The translations under genes were made by a program, and so were the position numbers. The notes beneath the pieces were generated by a model. The model saw only the letters and a program-made list of their open reading frames with translations, made no database searches and was not told the origin of the DNA. From Chryseobacterium gleum (GTDB taxonomy: Bacteria; Bacteroidota; Bacteroidia; Flavobacteriales; Weeksellaceae), in contig NZ_LR134289.1 in assembly GCF_900636535.1 (NCBI RefSeq), positions 2,790,001 to 2,854,000 on the forward strand: a stretch of DNA of 64,000 bases, read 5' to 3'. How positions within the stretch are numbered: the first letter of the stretch is position 1; each line of letters starts with the position of its first letter. This document shows, one piece after another, positions 35,840 to 45,571 of the stretch.

Positions 35840-37449
35840 ATGAAAAATATAAATCCAATTGTGATTTTTCTAGCCCTGATACTTCATTTAAATATCAGTG
35901 GACAAACCTTCAATATCACCGAACGCCAAATCCAAATCAATACGAACAATATTTTCAGACCCGCTTCAAAAGTTGAAATGATAACTTCTTTAAAGTTTAA
36001 AAATGATTATTATTCAATATTTGAAGAAACCCAAATGTATGACTTTGGCCATAAAAGAAAGTATCTGATAAAATATAACCTTCAGGGGGAGATACTATTC
36101 TCAGAAAAATTACCGGAAGAGCTTTCCAATAGCTATTATCTGGATTTGTTTGCACTGGACGATCATGTATATGCTCAGCTCAATAATAATACAAGATATG
36201 TACTTGATACAAAGAGTAATCAGTTTATAGAAACTACTAAAGGCGATGATCTGGTGTATAAAGATGACAATTATAAAGTTATGTATAAAAGTTTTGGAGA
36301 ATGGGGACAAGCAACATGGTTCATCAACACAAAAGATAAGTCAGAATTTTTTGCAAGCCTAAATGGCAAGAACATTAATTTTTTAGCAGGAAAGTTTTAC
36401 ATCACCAATCTTTCTTCCATCTGGGAAATTACCAATCCTAAAAAATTGACGCGATGTAAACCCAATCAATATTACGATTATATCAATAAAAAGGAATTTG
36501 GGATGTTTGATTCCTATGATTATAATAAGGGAGTTAATTCTGTTTATAAAGATTCTGTTCAATATGATCCTTATAGCAGAAAATCTATTGAGCAATTAAA
36601 TTACGCTTTTATGACTTCTTTCGTTGCCGACGATCAGCTATATCAGATTACTCAGCTAAAAGACAACACTGCCATTTCCAGAATTCATCAGAATAAGGTA
36701 GAAATCGTTCACAATTTCAAAGAAAAATATAGTTTTTTTTCATGGTATAATCAGTTCAGAAATACCCGTAATGATTATAAATTCCTGAGATTCAATAACG
36801 GTTATAACGCATTTGGCTTTTTTGAAACAGATCATCATAATATTGATATCACCAAAGTAAGTTACCAATACGATACTTTACAGTACATAAAGTCTGACAG
36901 TATTATCCGGTTAATTTCTGATATTTCCAATAAAAATAATATATCAAAAAAAGAAATCATTGAGTTTGAAAAAACAACTCTCGGATTAGACATTCAAAAC
37001 AATAGAACCACCATCAATCACAATGGATATTACCCCCGTAAGTTTGAAAAAGTTGAGGTTGAAACCATAGATTTTATAAAATCAGAAAATGAATATATTA
37101 CGCAAGATATTGAATATTTATTCACTAAAAATGATCAGGAATTAAAAGCTTTGTTTATTGATTGGAATAGAACAAAATTTTTTAATTCAGTTTGCAAAAA
37201 TTATTTCCTATCAGAAATGAAAATCAAACTCAATTTGATAGAATCTTCAAAGAGAAATATGTAAAAATCAGAGAATACCTAAACAAAACAGGGAAACCTA
37301 TTGTTGTAAAATTAAAACCGGACAAATCCGGGTATGACGCATGGATCATTAATGAGTGGCGTTTTAACTTATATAAAATTTCTCAAAAAAATATTAATGG
37401 TATAACCTTATTTATATCAAGACAAGAGGATTTCAACGAAAATGAATAA
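35840..37449 (+). pseudogene. Frameshifted secreted protein of unknown function
   Basis: The first frame (35840-37264) starts with a signal peptide (about 1-21, ending SGQ) and reads 474 residues. From about 37192 the coding character moves to another frame that ends at 37449 (LQKLFPIRNENQTQF, then KTGKPIVVKLKPDKSG). A one-base deletion, most simply in the T6 run near 37178-37183, accounts for it. The intact protein would be about 535 residues. No domain is recognised. Sequencing error in a homopolymer is an alternative. Confidence 0.65.
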
Positions 37450-37532
37450 ATGAAATATCCAGCTTTGTAATCAAGATAAACATGCTAAGTAAGGAGAACT
37501 TATTTGGTTAACAATTAAAATACCTTCTGACA

Positions 37533-38018
37533 ATGAAAAAAATAATTTTATCCTTTTATGTTTTATATTCATTAACTCTACATTCACAGGAAAAGCCTAA
37601 TTATCCTGAGCCTGAAAAAGGAATGAAAAGAGTTGATCTTAAACTTCCGAAAATTGAGAATGACAAAGATTACAAAGTTGAAATCAGATTCGGGATGGAA
37701 ATTGAAGTTTCTGATTGTTCAGCAATTAGCGATTTTGGTTTTAATATGAAAAACCTAGAAGAAAAATATGCAATTCTACCTTATCGATATCCCTTTTATA
37801 TACTTCCCAAAGAAGTGCCTGTAGACATTATCTCCTTCAATAATACTGAATCTAACTGTGATAAAACCAAAAAAGTAAAAAAGAAGATTTTAAGTTCTCA
37901 AAAGATTTTCAGAGAATATAGTGGATATTATGCTATTCCGTTCTATATTCCTGAAAAATGGAGTGTAGAATATAGATTGTGGAAAGTAAATTCAGAATTT
38001 AAAAGTGTGGAACGCTAG
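37533..38018 (+). CDS. eco: Ecotin-like serine protease inhibitor
   Basis: The protein has 161 residues with a signal peptide (about 1-18). The mature part follows ecotin throughout: YPEPEKGMKR at the start, KVEIRFGMEIEVSDC with the first disulfide cysteine, a second cysteine after the reactive loop (ESNCDK), then AIPFYIPEKWSVEYRLWKV, matching ecotin's C-terminal strand. Ecotin inhibits trypsin-fold proteases in the periplasm. The reactive-site loop before the second cysteine (DIISFNNTESN) is longer than the Met-Met loop of E. coli ecotin, so the P1 residue and target are uncertain. Confidence 0.88.
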   Translation: MKKIILSFYVLYSLTLHSQEKPNYPEPEKGMKRVDLKLPKIENDKDYKVEIRFGMEIEVSDCSAISDFGFNMKNLEEKYAILPYRYPFYILPKEVPVDIISFNNTESNCDKTKKVKKKILSSQKIFREYSGYYAIPFYIPEKWSVEYRLWKVNSEFKSVER

Positions 38019-38096
38019 AAGTTTTATACAATAATTCATTAATAAAGAACTATCAAAGGATACAATTAGTTTTCTTAGTCCAGACAATATTTAACC

Positions 38097-38537
38097 ATGA
38101 AAAAATTATTTTACATTTCAATTTTCTTGTTTAGTTTACAATCATTTGCTCAGGCAGGACCGCCTCCGGTAGGCTACCCAACTGAAGAAAATAAAATTTT
38201 AATTGATAAACTGATGGAGACCACCGAATTAAAAAGGTATATCTATAATTACTGCATTGACAGAATAAATCTCGCATCCAGATTAGAAAAATGGGATGAA
38301 AACAAGAAAAACGAAATTATAAAAAGCATTCAGCTCGAAAAAATGGACGATGCCGTCTATAACTCATTCAGCAGTTATACAAAGGAAGAGTTACAACTGC
38401 TCATCGATTCATTCAACAAATTATCAAAAAGAAAATCAGGTATATTTCCAATGCCTTTAATTTTACAGGTGAGAATGGAAGGGTTTTCTAAATCATTAAT
38501 TAAAGGAGACTATTTATATTTGAATGAAAAGAAGTAA
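38097..38537 (+). CDS. Unknown secreted helical protein
   Basis: The protein has 146 residues with a signal peptide (about 1-19, ending FAQ). A proline-rich start (AGPPPVGYP) precedes a mainly helical domain. No family is recognised. It lies 78 nt after the ecotin gene on the same strand. Confidence 0.6.
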   Translation: MKKLFYISIFLFSLQSFAQAGPPPVGYPTEENKILIDKLMETTELKRYIYNYCIDRINLASRLEKWDENKKNEIIKSIQLEKMDDAVYNSFSSYTKEELQLLIDSFNKLSKRKSGIFPMPLILQVRMEGFSKSLIKGDYLYLNEKK

Positions 38538-38649
38538 AATATTTTGCTGATATAAAATTCATGATACATCTCTGAATCGATAAATCAAAAGAAAATGGTT
38601 TTACATTTGAAAATGAGTAAGCCACATCATTTACCCTTCCTTCATTTTT

Positions 38650-38676
38650 TATCCCTCCAACTTTCCCTTATATTTG
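38650..38676 (+). promoter_or_regulatory. Promoter of the SUKH gene
   Basis: ATCCCTCCAACTTT (38651-38664), then TATATTTG (38669-38676). It closely matches the HTH-gene promoter at 29385-29415. Confidence 0.55.
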
Positions 38677-38724
38677 TTCAATAACGGTCTGATCAATGAT
38701 GACGGCATAAACCAAACAAAAAAC

Positions 38725-39270
38725 ATGGCAACTAAAGAAGAATTCTGGGACAGGAAAAAGAAATTAAATGATGATTTTTTCGTAATGGGCTCTGTGGCCA
38801 AACCCGCAACTGAGGAACAAATTACAAAGTATGAAGAAGGTACGGGCTTTACGTTCAGTGAAGATGTTAAAGATTTCCTGACAACATTCGGCTCCTTAAT
38901 TTTCGACGTTAAAGAAGAAATATGGAAACGACCTGAGGAATTTGATGTTCTTCCGGCCTGGAAATTCGGGTACGGCTTTTTCGTGTACGGGCTTTCGCAG
39001 GATGAAGAAATGCCTTCATGGATGGGTTTTGAAGAGAAACACGCTGAAGCTCTTGAATATAAAGAAAAGCCTCTTGGCCAGCTATTTTTCAAACGCAGCG
39101 GAAATCTGTACAGAGCTTATACAGATAACGGAATCATAAAGATTGAGTATGATAAATATGATGAGGAAGATTACGAAGTATTTGAAGGAAATATTTATGA
39201 CTTTTTAATCAAAGAAATTGACAAATTAGAAGAAGATTATCAAGAATATATCAACGAAGGAAAGTCCTGA
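38725..39270 (+). CDS. SMI1/KNR4 (SUKH) family protein
   Basis: The protein has 181 residues from the ATG at 38725. A longer reading from 38674 would start inside the promoter. SUKH features are the N-terminal helix with KPATEEQITKYEEGTGFTFSED (about 22-45), the hydrophobic FLTTFGSL, and a C-terminal GNIYDFLIKEI. SUKH proteins are frequent immunity proteins against secreted nuclease or other toxins, though many are orphans. No cognate toxin is nearby. It is followed by DUF2461 after 7 nt. Confidence 0.85.
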   Translation: MATKEEFWDRKKKLNDDFFVMGSVAKPATEEQITKYEEGTGFTFSEDVKDFLTTFGSLIFDVKEEIWKRPEEFDVLPAWKFGYGFFVYGLSQDEEMPSWMGFEEKHAEALEYKEKPLGQLFFKRSGNLYRAYTDNGIIKIEYDKYDEEDYEVFEGNIYDFLIKEIDKLEEDYQEYINEGKS

Positions 39271-39277
39271 TCTGAAT

Positions 39278-39937
39278 ATGAAAAAAGCATTTGAATTTCT
39301 CACCCAGCTAAAAGAAAATAACAACCGGGAATGGTTCGCAAAGCACAAATCTGAATATGATGCTATTGTAAAGGAAAATAAAATTGTATTTACCAAGATC
39401 TACAATGAACTTCAGGAGCATGATCAGCTCAAAGGAATGCATATTTTCAGGATTTACAATGACGTCCGTTTTTCCAAAAACAAAACACCTTATAAAACGA
39501 ATTTTGGCGTTGGATATTCCCGTTCAAAACCTATGCTGAGAGGCGGATATTATATACAGCTGGAACCGGGCAACAGTTTTGTAGGAGGCGGATTTTGGGG
39601 CCCTGAAGCCAAAGATTTGCTTCGCATCCGTAAAGAATTTGAAATCAGCAGTAAAGAAATTGAAAAAATTATCTCTGATAAAACTTTTATCAAATATTTT
39701 GGAGAGCTTAAAGGTGACGCTGTAAAAACAGCACCGCGCGGTTTTGATAAAAACCATCCGGCTATTGACCTAATCAGAAAAAAACAATTTCTGGTGATGC
39801 GGAAATTTACAGATAAAGAAGTTTTATCAGATAACTTTCAGAAGGAAGCTATTCTGACGTTGCTTGCCATGCGGCCTTTTTTTGATTATATGAGTGAGGT
39901 ACTAACGACGGATTTGAATGGGGAACCATTGTTTTAA
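39278..39937 (+). CDS. DUF2461 family protein
   Basis: The protein has 219 residues and matches the TIGR02453/DUF2461 family along its length: FLTQLKENNNREWF near the start, FRIYNDVRFSKNKTPYK in the middle, and GGYYIQLEPGNSFVGGGFW. The function is unknown; it is widespread in bacteria and fungi. It starts 7 nt after the SUKH gene, so the two are probably co-transcribed. Confidence 0.92.
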   Translation: MKKAFEFLTQLKENNNREWFAKHKSEYDAIVKENKIVFTKIYNELQEHDQLKGMHIFRIYNDVRFSKNKTPYKTNFGVGYSRSKPMLRGGYYIQLEPGNSFVGGGFWGPEAKDLLRIRKEFEISSKEIEKIISDKTFIKYFGELKGDAVKTAPRGFDKNHPAIDLIRKKQFLVMRKFTDKEVLSDNFQKEAILTLLAMRPFFDYMSEVLTTDLNGEPLF

Positions 39938-40093
39938 AATCATTTTAATAGACTGTAATATCATCATTCATTAATACTATTTTTAGAGAGCCCTATATAT
40001 TTTTTCAGCTATTCAGATTTTATAATAGTACTAATGAATAAATTAATGATATCCGTTCAGCTCAACTACTACTTAAATATATATTCCCCTAAT

Positions 40094-40552
40094 ATGAAAA
40101 AGTTAATCGCAATTACTAGTCTGGTATTGGTACTGACTCTTTACAACTACCCTGTTTATGATGACAAAAAAATTACATTTGCCATTATTTTTATTTGTCT
40201 TGTGGTTCTTGCATTCTCAATATCCAAGCTCTATAGTCCTGAAGAAAAAGATTATGCTTCATTTGAAAAGGAAATGGATAAACAGCACGAATATGACGGG
40301 ATTTTTCAATACAAAACTGACGGATTTTACATTCAACAGAATAACAGTATGGAATTCATCAAATGGGATAAAATTATGGCAGTATATTCATTCAGTATTC
40401 CTTCCCAATTTAATGACAGGCAATCCGGACTGGAAATTATTACAGATGAAAAAAGTTATGAGTTTGATTATAAAGTAACGCCTGGAATCATGAAATTAGA
40501 AGATCAGCTTTCGACGAATTTCCAAGTTGGGAACTGGATTCGCCAACGGTGA
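40094..40552 (+). CDS. Small membrane protein, YcxB-like
   Basis: The protein has 152 residues from the ATG at 40094 (MKKLIAITSLVLV). Two transmembrane helices (about 4-18 and 28-46) are followed by a domain with FYIQQNNSMEFIKWDKIMAVYSF, resembling YcxB-like C-terminal domains. That call is tentative. A longer reading from 40034 adds a non-hydrophobic extension. Confidence 0.55.
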   Translation: MKKLIAITSLVLVLTLYNYPVYDDKKITFAIIFICLVVLAFSISKLYSPEEKDYASFEKEMDKQHEYDGIFQYKTDGFYIQQNNSMEFIKWDKIMAVYSFSIPSQFNDRQSGLEIITDEKSYEFDYKVTPGIMKLEDQLSTNFQVGNWIRQR

Positions 40553-40620
40553 GGATCAACAATTTCGGGCTTTTTAAAACAAAATTATATGAAAGAAGCC
40601 TGTCATAAAAATATCTGATT

Positions 40621-41094
40621 ATGCCAGTCACCATTGAAATAAAAAAAGTTAGTGTTAAAATGAAAAAAACTGATCAGGCAAAGCACCGCATCTGCATCTC
40701 AAAAATTAAAAGAAGTACGATTAAGCCTTATGATGATTTTCAATGGACACAATTCCATGAAAATAACCATTCTTTTTCAAACGCACACCCAAACATTCCT
40801 ATCCAATTAAATGAAGAAGAGTTACTGATCTGTTCTACCATTATAGACTTGGATAATTACAGCATTCTGACAACTCAAAAATTGGTTACATCCGAAAACG
40901 GAGTTTTAGAATCCGGACTCATTATGAATGCAGAAAATGGATTTTATGGAAACTTTAAAGGATACGGAAATGAGAAAGTCACTTTTGGAAAAATCATTCT
41001 GGAAAATGGAAAAATCTTAAAATATTTTATTGAAACTGGAAAAGCATCAATGATTATGGTGTATGGTGTTAAGACTTTAATTCAAATTAAATAA
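40621..41094 (+). CDS. Unknown protein
   Basis: The protein has 157 residues with no signal peptide and no membrane helix. The sequence is beta-rich, with DDFQWTQFHENNHSF and ENGFYGNFKGYGNEKV segments. No family is recognised. It stands alone ahead of the serine hydrolase gene (75 nt). Confidence 0.5.
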   Translation: MPVTIEIKKVSVKMKKTDQAKHRICISKIKRSTIKPYDDFQWTQFHENNHSFSNAHPNIPIQLNEEELLICSTIIDLDNYSILTTQKLVTSENGVLESGLIMNAENGFYGNFKGYGNEKVTFGKIILENGKILKYFIETGKASMIMVYGVKTLIQIK

Positions 41095-41168
41095 AAATTT
41101 TCATCTCTATTTTCTTCAATAACATGTAACGACATCACACTTAAAAGTGTCTTATTATAAAAAGCTAA

Positions 41169-42779
41169 ATGAAATCGATTGTAACCTGCCTCGTTTTATT
41201 ATTGTCTAATGTTTCTCTTTTCTCACAGAAATCCAAAAAACTGGAACAATTATTTGCCACTTATGACCAAGCCGGTCTGTTCAGTGGTTCTGTTCTGATT
41301 GCTGAAAAAGGAAAAATTATTTTTGAAAAAAGCTATGGCTACAGAAACGCTCCAAAAAAAGAGAAAAATACAAATAACAGCATTTATCGGGTTTACTCTA
41401 CTACTAAAATGTTTACTGCAGCCGTTATTTTTCAGTTGGCAGAACAAGGAAAATTATCTCTGAATGACAAACTCTCCAAATATTATCCTGACTTTCCGAA
41501 AGGCGACAGCATTACCATTGCCAATCTGCTTTCCCACACGTCTGGTATTCCCAATGAAACAGGCTCTGAAAATACAGTTGATGAAGAAACATTTATAAAA
41601 TATATCTCTGCTAAACCTTTCAATTTCTCTCCAGGTAAAAAATGGGATTATTCCAATTCCGGATACTATATCCTCGGTTATATTATAAAAAAAGTGACAG
41701 GTCTGAATTATGATAAAGCTATAGAAAATAATATCCTGAAGCCCCTGAAAATGGATCACAGTGGCTTCAATTTCAATAAGCTTACGGATGAAAACAAAGC
41801 ATTTGGGTATGAATTTTTATCTGATAACAGATCAAACGAAGCATTACGCTTTAAAACCGATCATCCTTTTGGAGCCGGAGCTATGTACTCAACGGTGGAA
41901 GATCTTTTTAAATTCAATGAAGCTCTCAAGAATTATACTATTCTGAAAAAAGAAACAACAGATAAAGCTTTTACACCTTATCTTAACGATCATTATGGTT
42001 TAGGTTTTCAGATTTCGGATGTTTCCGGAAAAAAAACGGTGGGTCATGATGGTGGCGGTCCCGGATACAGAACCAGATACTACAGGGTTTTAGAAGATGA
42101 TATCTGTCTCATTGTAATATCCAATTCAGAATTATCACACACTGATTTTATCATTCCTAAGATCGAAAAAATATTATATGATCAACCCTACAGTGTTCCT
42201 ACCCCAGCAAAGATAAGTCTTAAGGATTTAAAAAAGCTGGAAGGAATATATTCTGACGGAAACTCAAACTTTTATATATCATTTGTTGATGGTCAGCTCA
42301 TTTTCAGAGAAGACGGCTATTCAAGATGCTCATTGTTACCTGTGAGCAATACTTCATTTCAACTTGATGAAAAGTTCTCCTTCACATTGAAGCCAGATCA
42401 AAACGGAAAACCGGACACTGCTGTCATTCATTTCTGGGATGGAACTGTGAAAGAAGTTAAAAAAAATTCCAATATCCCTTCCTGGGGCATCATTGGCAAT
42501 GCTACTCCTAACGGTTGGGACGGAAAAGATATCCCATTGCAGACAGATCCCCAAAATCCGGATATTCATTTTCTGAAAAATTATAAGCTGGCCAAAGGCA
42601 ATTTTAAATTCAGATTTAATAATGACTGGGCATACAATTTCGGGCTTAATAACGATGGCAAATCTATTGCTCTTGATGCCTATGACTTTCCTATCAGTGA
42701 AGATGGAGCCTATGATATTGTTCTTGACATGACCGACATTGTACAGCCAAAATACACTATCAGGAAATCAAATCTATAA
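41169..42779 (+). CDS. Beta-lactamase-family serine hydrolase
   Basis: The protein has 536 residues. A signal peptide covers about 1-20. The class C/PBP-like catalytic set is complete: STTK (77-80, nucleophile S77), YSN (161-163) and HDGG (293-296, replacing KTG). The C-terminal region (about 340-536) adds the beta-barrel domain common in this group, ending in a VQPKYTI strand. It is likely a periplasmic esterase, peptidase or D-amino-acid peptidase rather than a resistance enzyme. Confidence 0.88.
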   Translation: MKSIVTCLVLLLSNVSLFSQKSKKLEQLFATYDQAGLFSGSVLIAEKGKIIFEKSYGYRNAPKKEKNTNNSIYRVYSTTKMFTAAVIFQLAEQGKLSLNDKLSKYYPDFPKGDSITIANLLSHTSGIPNETGSENTVDEETFIKYISAKPFNFSPGKKWDYSNSGYYILGYIIKKVTGLNYDKAIENNILKPLKMDHSGFNFNKLTDENKAFGYEFLSDNRSNEALRFKTDHPFGAGAMYSTVEDLFKFNEALKNYTILKKETTDKAFTPYLNDHYGLGFQISDVSGKKTVGHDGGGPGYRTRYYRVLEDDICLIVISNSELSHTDFIIPKIEKILYDQPYSVPTPAKISLKDLKKLEGIYSDGNSNFYISFVDGQLIFREDGYSRCSLLPVSNTSFQLDEKFSFTLKPDQNGKPDTAVIHFWDGTVKEVKKNSNIPSWGIIGNATPNGWDGKDIPLQTDPQNPDIHFLKNYKLAKGNFKFRFNNDWAYNFGLNNDGKSIALDAYDFPISEDGAYDIVLDMTDIVQPKYTIRKSNL

Positions 42780-42813
42780 AATCGTTATTTTCAAGTAAAA
42801 AACACACATTTTC

Positions 42814-42842
42814 AAACCGTTCTGAAAACAGAATGGTTTTTA
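42814..42842 (+). terminator. Terminator of the serine hydrolase gene
   Basis: AAACCGTTCTG, loop AAAA, CAGAATGGTTT, T-run. It belongs to the same AAACCGTTCT terminator family as the groL terminator. Confidence 0.85.
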
Positions 42843-42908
42843 TTTTGAAAATCTATTAACATTTTTATTACTTTTATCTCACACAAAATCAAACCACAAA
42901 ATATATTT

Positions 42909-43292
42909 ATGCCTCATTTTATTATAGAATGTTCGCAGGATATTCTTCAGCAGAGAACACCTGATGAATTATTGGATACCGTTTATGAAACAGCGGATGC
43001 AACAGGCTTGTTTGCTCTCAATGATATTAAAGTGAGGCTTCAGCCCTATCAGTATTACAGATTAGGTGCAGGCAAGAAAAATTTCCTGCATGTCTTCGGA
43101 TATATTATGGAAGGACGTACTACAGAACAAAAAGCTGACCTTTCCAGACAAATAACCAGCCTACTTTCTGAATTGCTGCCTGATATTTCTTTTCTTTCCG
43201 TCAGCATCAGCGATTTTGAAGCTGCAACATACAGCAACAAAGCCCTCATCAATCCTGAAAATACAGGCAAAGACCGGCATTTCGGATTATAG
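42909..43292 (+). CDS. CHMI/tautomerase-family isomerase
   Basis: The protein has 127 residues and matches 5-carboxymethyl-2-hydroxymuconate delta-isomerase. After methionine removal the catalytic amino-terminal proline is exposed (MPHFIIECS). It has the family's second half with RLGAGKKNFLHVFGYIMEGR. No other homoprotocatechuate genes are nearby, so the substrate in vivo is uncertain. Confidence 0.85.
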   Translation: MPHFIIECSQDILQQRTPDELLDTVYETADATGLFALNDIKVRLQPYQYYRLGAGKKNFLHVFGYIMEGRTTEQKADLSRQITSLLSELLPDISFLSVSISDFEAATYSNKALINPENTGKDRHFGL

Positions 43293-43324
43293 CATCATTT
43301 CTCAAATCCAATAAATATAATATT

Positions 43325-43822
43325 ATGAGCCTAAAAGCATTAGTCAGCAAAAGTGTACAGTACAACAACTGGGTAGTCAACAAATATATTGACTGGTTAT
43401 CCACAAAGTCCGATGAACAGCTGAATCAGGAAACCATTTCAAGCTTTCCTACAATCTTAAAAACCCTGCATCATATCTGGCAAACCCAGGAATACTGGTG
43501 GGGCCACATTTCCGAAAATAATGATTTTGATTTTACCAAAACAACAGAAGTTACCAGCAAAGAAGATATTTTCAATGCTATAAAAAACAATTCACAAAAA
43601 CTGGTAGATTATGTGGAAAGCTTGTCTGAAGATGATCTTTCTAAAAATGTAAAGATAGAATCCCAATGGTTTCAATGTGACTTTTCCAAGTACGAATATA
43701 TCCAGCATGCTATTCTTCACGGCACCTATCACAGAGGACAGATTGTAACGATGGGAAGAAATATCGGAATAACAGATGCTCCTATGACAGATTTTAACTT
43801 CTGGAATATTTATAAAGATTAA
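43325..43822 (+). CDS. DinB-family metalloprotein
   Basis: The protein has 165 residues and a four-helix DinB/YfiT-like fold. The three metal-binding histidines appear in TLHHIWQTQEYWW (about H49) and HAILHGTYHRGQ (about H137 and H141). Bacterial members include thiol-dependent transferases. It sits 32 nt after the CHMI gene and 47 nt before the esterase gene; the functional link is unclear. Confidence 0.88.
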   Translation: MSLKALVSKSVQYNNWVVNKYIDWLSTKSDEQLNQETISSFPTILKTLHHIWQTQEYWWGHISENNDFDFTKTTEVTSKEDIFNAIKNNSQKLVDYVESLSEDDLSKNVKIESQWFQCDFSKYEYIQHAILHGTYHRGQIVTMGRNIGITDAPMTDFNFWNIYKD

Positions 43823-43869
43823 ATAGAGAGATCCCTTAGCCAGCACATTATAAAAACGATACCACCTAT

Positions 43870-45045
43870 ATGATTTCAGCGACTTATTCTCTTCTTTGGA
43901 GAAAAACTTTTATTCTATTTTTTTCTCTTTGCTATCTTTCAGTTTTTTCCCAGCTTGAAAAAATTCCAGCTATTCAGGATACCGCCTTTCTGATCGAATC
44001 AGAAATTCTTAATCAACCAAGAAGCATATGGATTCATTTACCGGAAGGATACTCCTCTTCTCAGGCTTATCCTGTTCTATATCTGCTAGATGGTGATGCT
44101 CATTTTAAATATGTATCTCAAATGACTGATTACCTTTCAGATTATGATCGGAACAGAATTCCCAAAATGATCGTTGTAGCCATACTTAATATCAACAGAG
44201 GCAAGGATTTAAATATCCGTCATAATGTAGTTAATGGAAAAGAAGTCCCTTCAGGCATATCAGTTGCTGATGGTGCCGGGAGATTTTTGAAATTTATTGA
44301 TCAGGAATTGATACCTCAAATAAACTCACGTTTTAAAACTCAGCCTTACAGAATTTTGATGGGGCATTCGCTGGCAGGTGAATTTGCTTTGTATGCAAAA
44401 AATACTCTTCCGGATTTATTTCAGTCTACAATCCTGATAAGTCCTGCTATTCACAACGAAAATATGGTTGTAATGGCTGATTTTCATAAAATGCTTCAAA
44501 GGAAAAATCTAAAAGGAAAAATGTTTGTTACCCTAGGAGATGAAGATACTCAAAAAGTTAATCTGATAACAGAGCAACTTAAACAATTTTCTCCTGCAAC
44601 TTTTGAATGGGATTTTAAATTTTATAAAGAAGAAAATCATTTTTCAGTAACTTATAAAAGCATTTTTGATGGTTTAAAATTTATTTATAAGAACTGGTTT
44701 TTTGATAACTACAGTACTGTATTAATGACTCCCAAAGAAATTCACCAACATTTCGATCGTCTTTCAAAAGAATTTGGATATACAGTGCATCCAACAGAAG
44801 ACTTTGTTAATAATCGTGCATACGGGCAACTTCGCGCGGGAAATATCAATATTGCACTCGACTTGTTTCAACAAAATGTAAAGGATCATCCAGATTCATG
44901 GAATGCTTATGACAGCTTGGCCGAGGCCTATATGAAAAAAGGGGATAGAAAATCAGCAATTGAAAATTATAAGAAATCACTTCAGTTAAATCCTGATAAT
45001 GCAGATGGGAAAACAATCCTGGAAAAACTTTTATCAGAGAAATAA
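43870..45045 (+). CDS. Esterase-D-like hydrolase with C-terminal TPRs
   Basis: The protein has 391 residues. A signal-like hydrophobic N-terminus (about 12-28) precedes a putative-esterase domain (about 40-275) with nucleophile elbow GHSLAG (S167), acid likely in LGDEDTQ, and histidine in EENHFS. A C-terminal region (about 315-388) holds two tetratricopeptide repeats, with YDSLAEAYMKKGD and NPDNADG segments. The group includes siderophore- and carbohydrate-esterase relatives. It is periplasmic by its signal. The candidate oriC follows. Confidence 0.85.
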   Translation: MISATYSLLWRKTFILFFSLCYLSVFSQLEKIPAIQDTAFLIESEILNQPRSIWIHLPEGYSSSQAYPVLYLLDGDAHFKYVSQMTDYLSDYDRNRIPKMIVVAILNINRGKDLNIRHNVVNGKEVPSGISVADGAGRFLKFIDQELIPQINSRFKTQPYRILMGHSLAGEFALYAKNTLPDLFQSTILISPAIHNENMVVMADFHKMLQRKNLKGKMFVTLGDEDTQKVNLITEQLKQFSPATFEWDFKFYKEENHFSVTYKSIFDGLKFIYKNWFFDNYSTVLMTPKEIHQHFDRLSKEFGYTVHPTEDFVNNRAYGQLRAGNINIALDLFQQNVKDHPDSWNAYDSLAEAYMKKGDRKSAIENYKKSLQLNPDNADGKTILEKLLSEK

Positions 45046-45066
45046 GATGTTACACTGAACAAAAAA

Positions 45067-45531
45067 TGTGGATAACTTTTTATATAACAATCTACCGTTG
45101 TGGATAAACTATGGATAAGTTTTTTAATCATTAAAAAATAACCCAATAACACCCTATAATTCAATAAATTAAAAATGAAATTATTTTCTTCAGAATTTTC
45201 AGCATAGAAAATTCTGTGGATAAGTTATGTGAATAAGTTATCCACAGTTACACCTTTATACATCCATCTTCCCAATTTGAATAATGAACATTTATTCATA
45301 ATTCATTATGAATATTTTTTTATAAATTGCATTAAAAACAAATCACCACGCAAAGAAATAAATACCACAAAACAATTATATTCAAGTAATTAGGAATATA
45401 TTCACAAAAACAAACTACAGATATGATAACGATTCTTATTTATTATTACCGATTACACAAAACCTAAATAACCATTATATACCCATCTGCACAAAAAAAA
45501 CTACAACACGATGATGAAAAAGTTATCCACA
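45067..45531. other. DnaA-box cluster, candidate replication origin
   Basis: The 526-nt gap 45046-45571 has no credible gene. It holds seven DnaA boxes, five perfect and two with one mismatch. TGTGGATAA lies at 45067, 45099 and 45215. TATGGATAA is at 45110 and TGTGAATAA at 45228. The opposite strand has TTATCCACA at 45238 and 45523. A+T-rich tracts (45121-45190 and 45290-45500) could serve as unwinding regions. A datA-like DnaA-titration site is the alternative. dnaA itself is not in the window. Confidence 0.75.
45191..45216. repeat. Perfect hairpin abutting a DnaA box
   Basis: CAGAATTTTC, loop AGCATA, GAAAATTCTG: a 10-bp perfect stem whose last bases run into the DnaA box at 45215. Confidence 0.8.
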
Positions 45532-45571
45532 AATGAAAACAGATTGAATAACTTAATAATCCCTCATTCAA

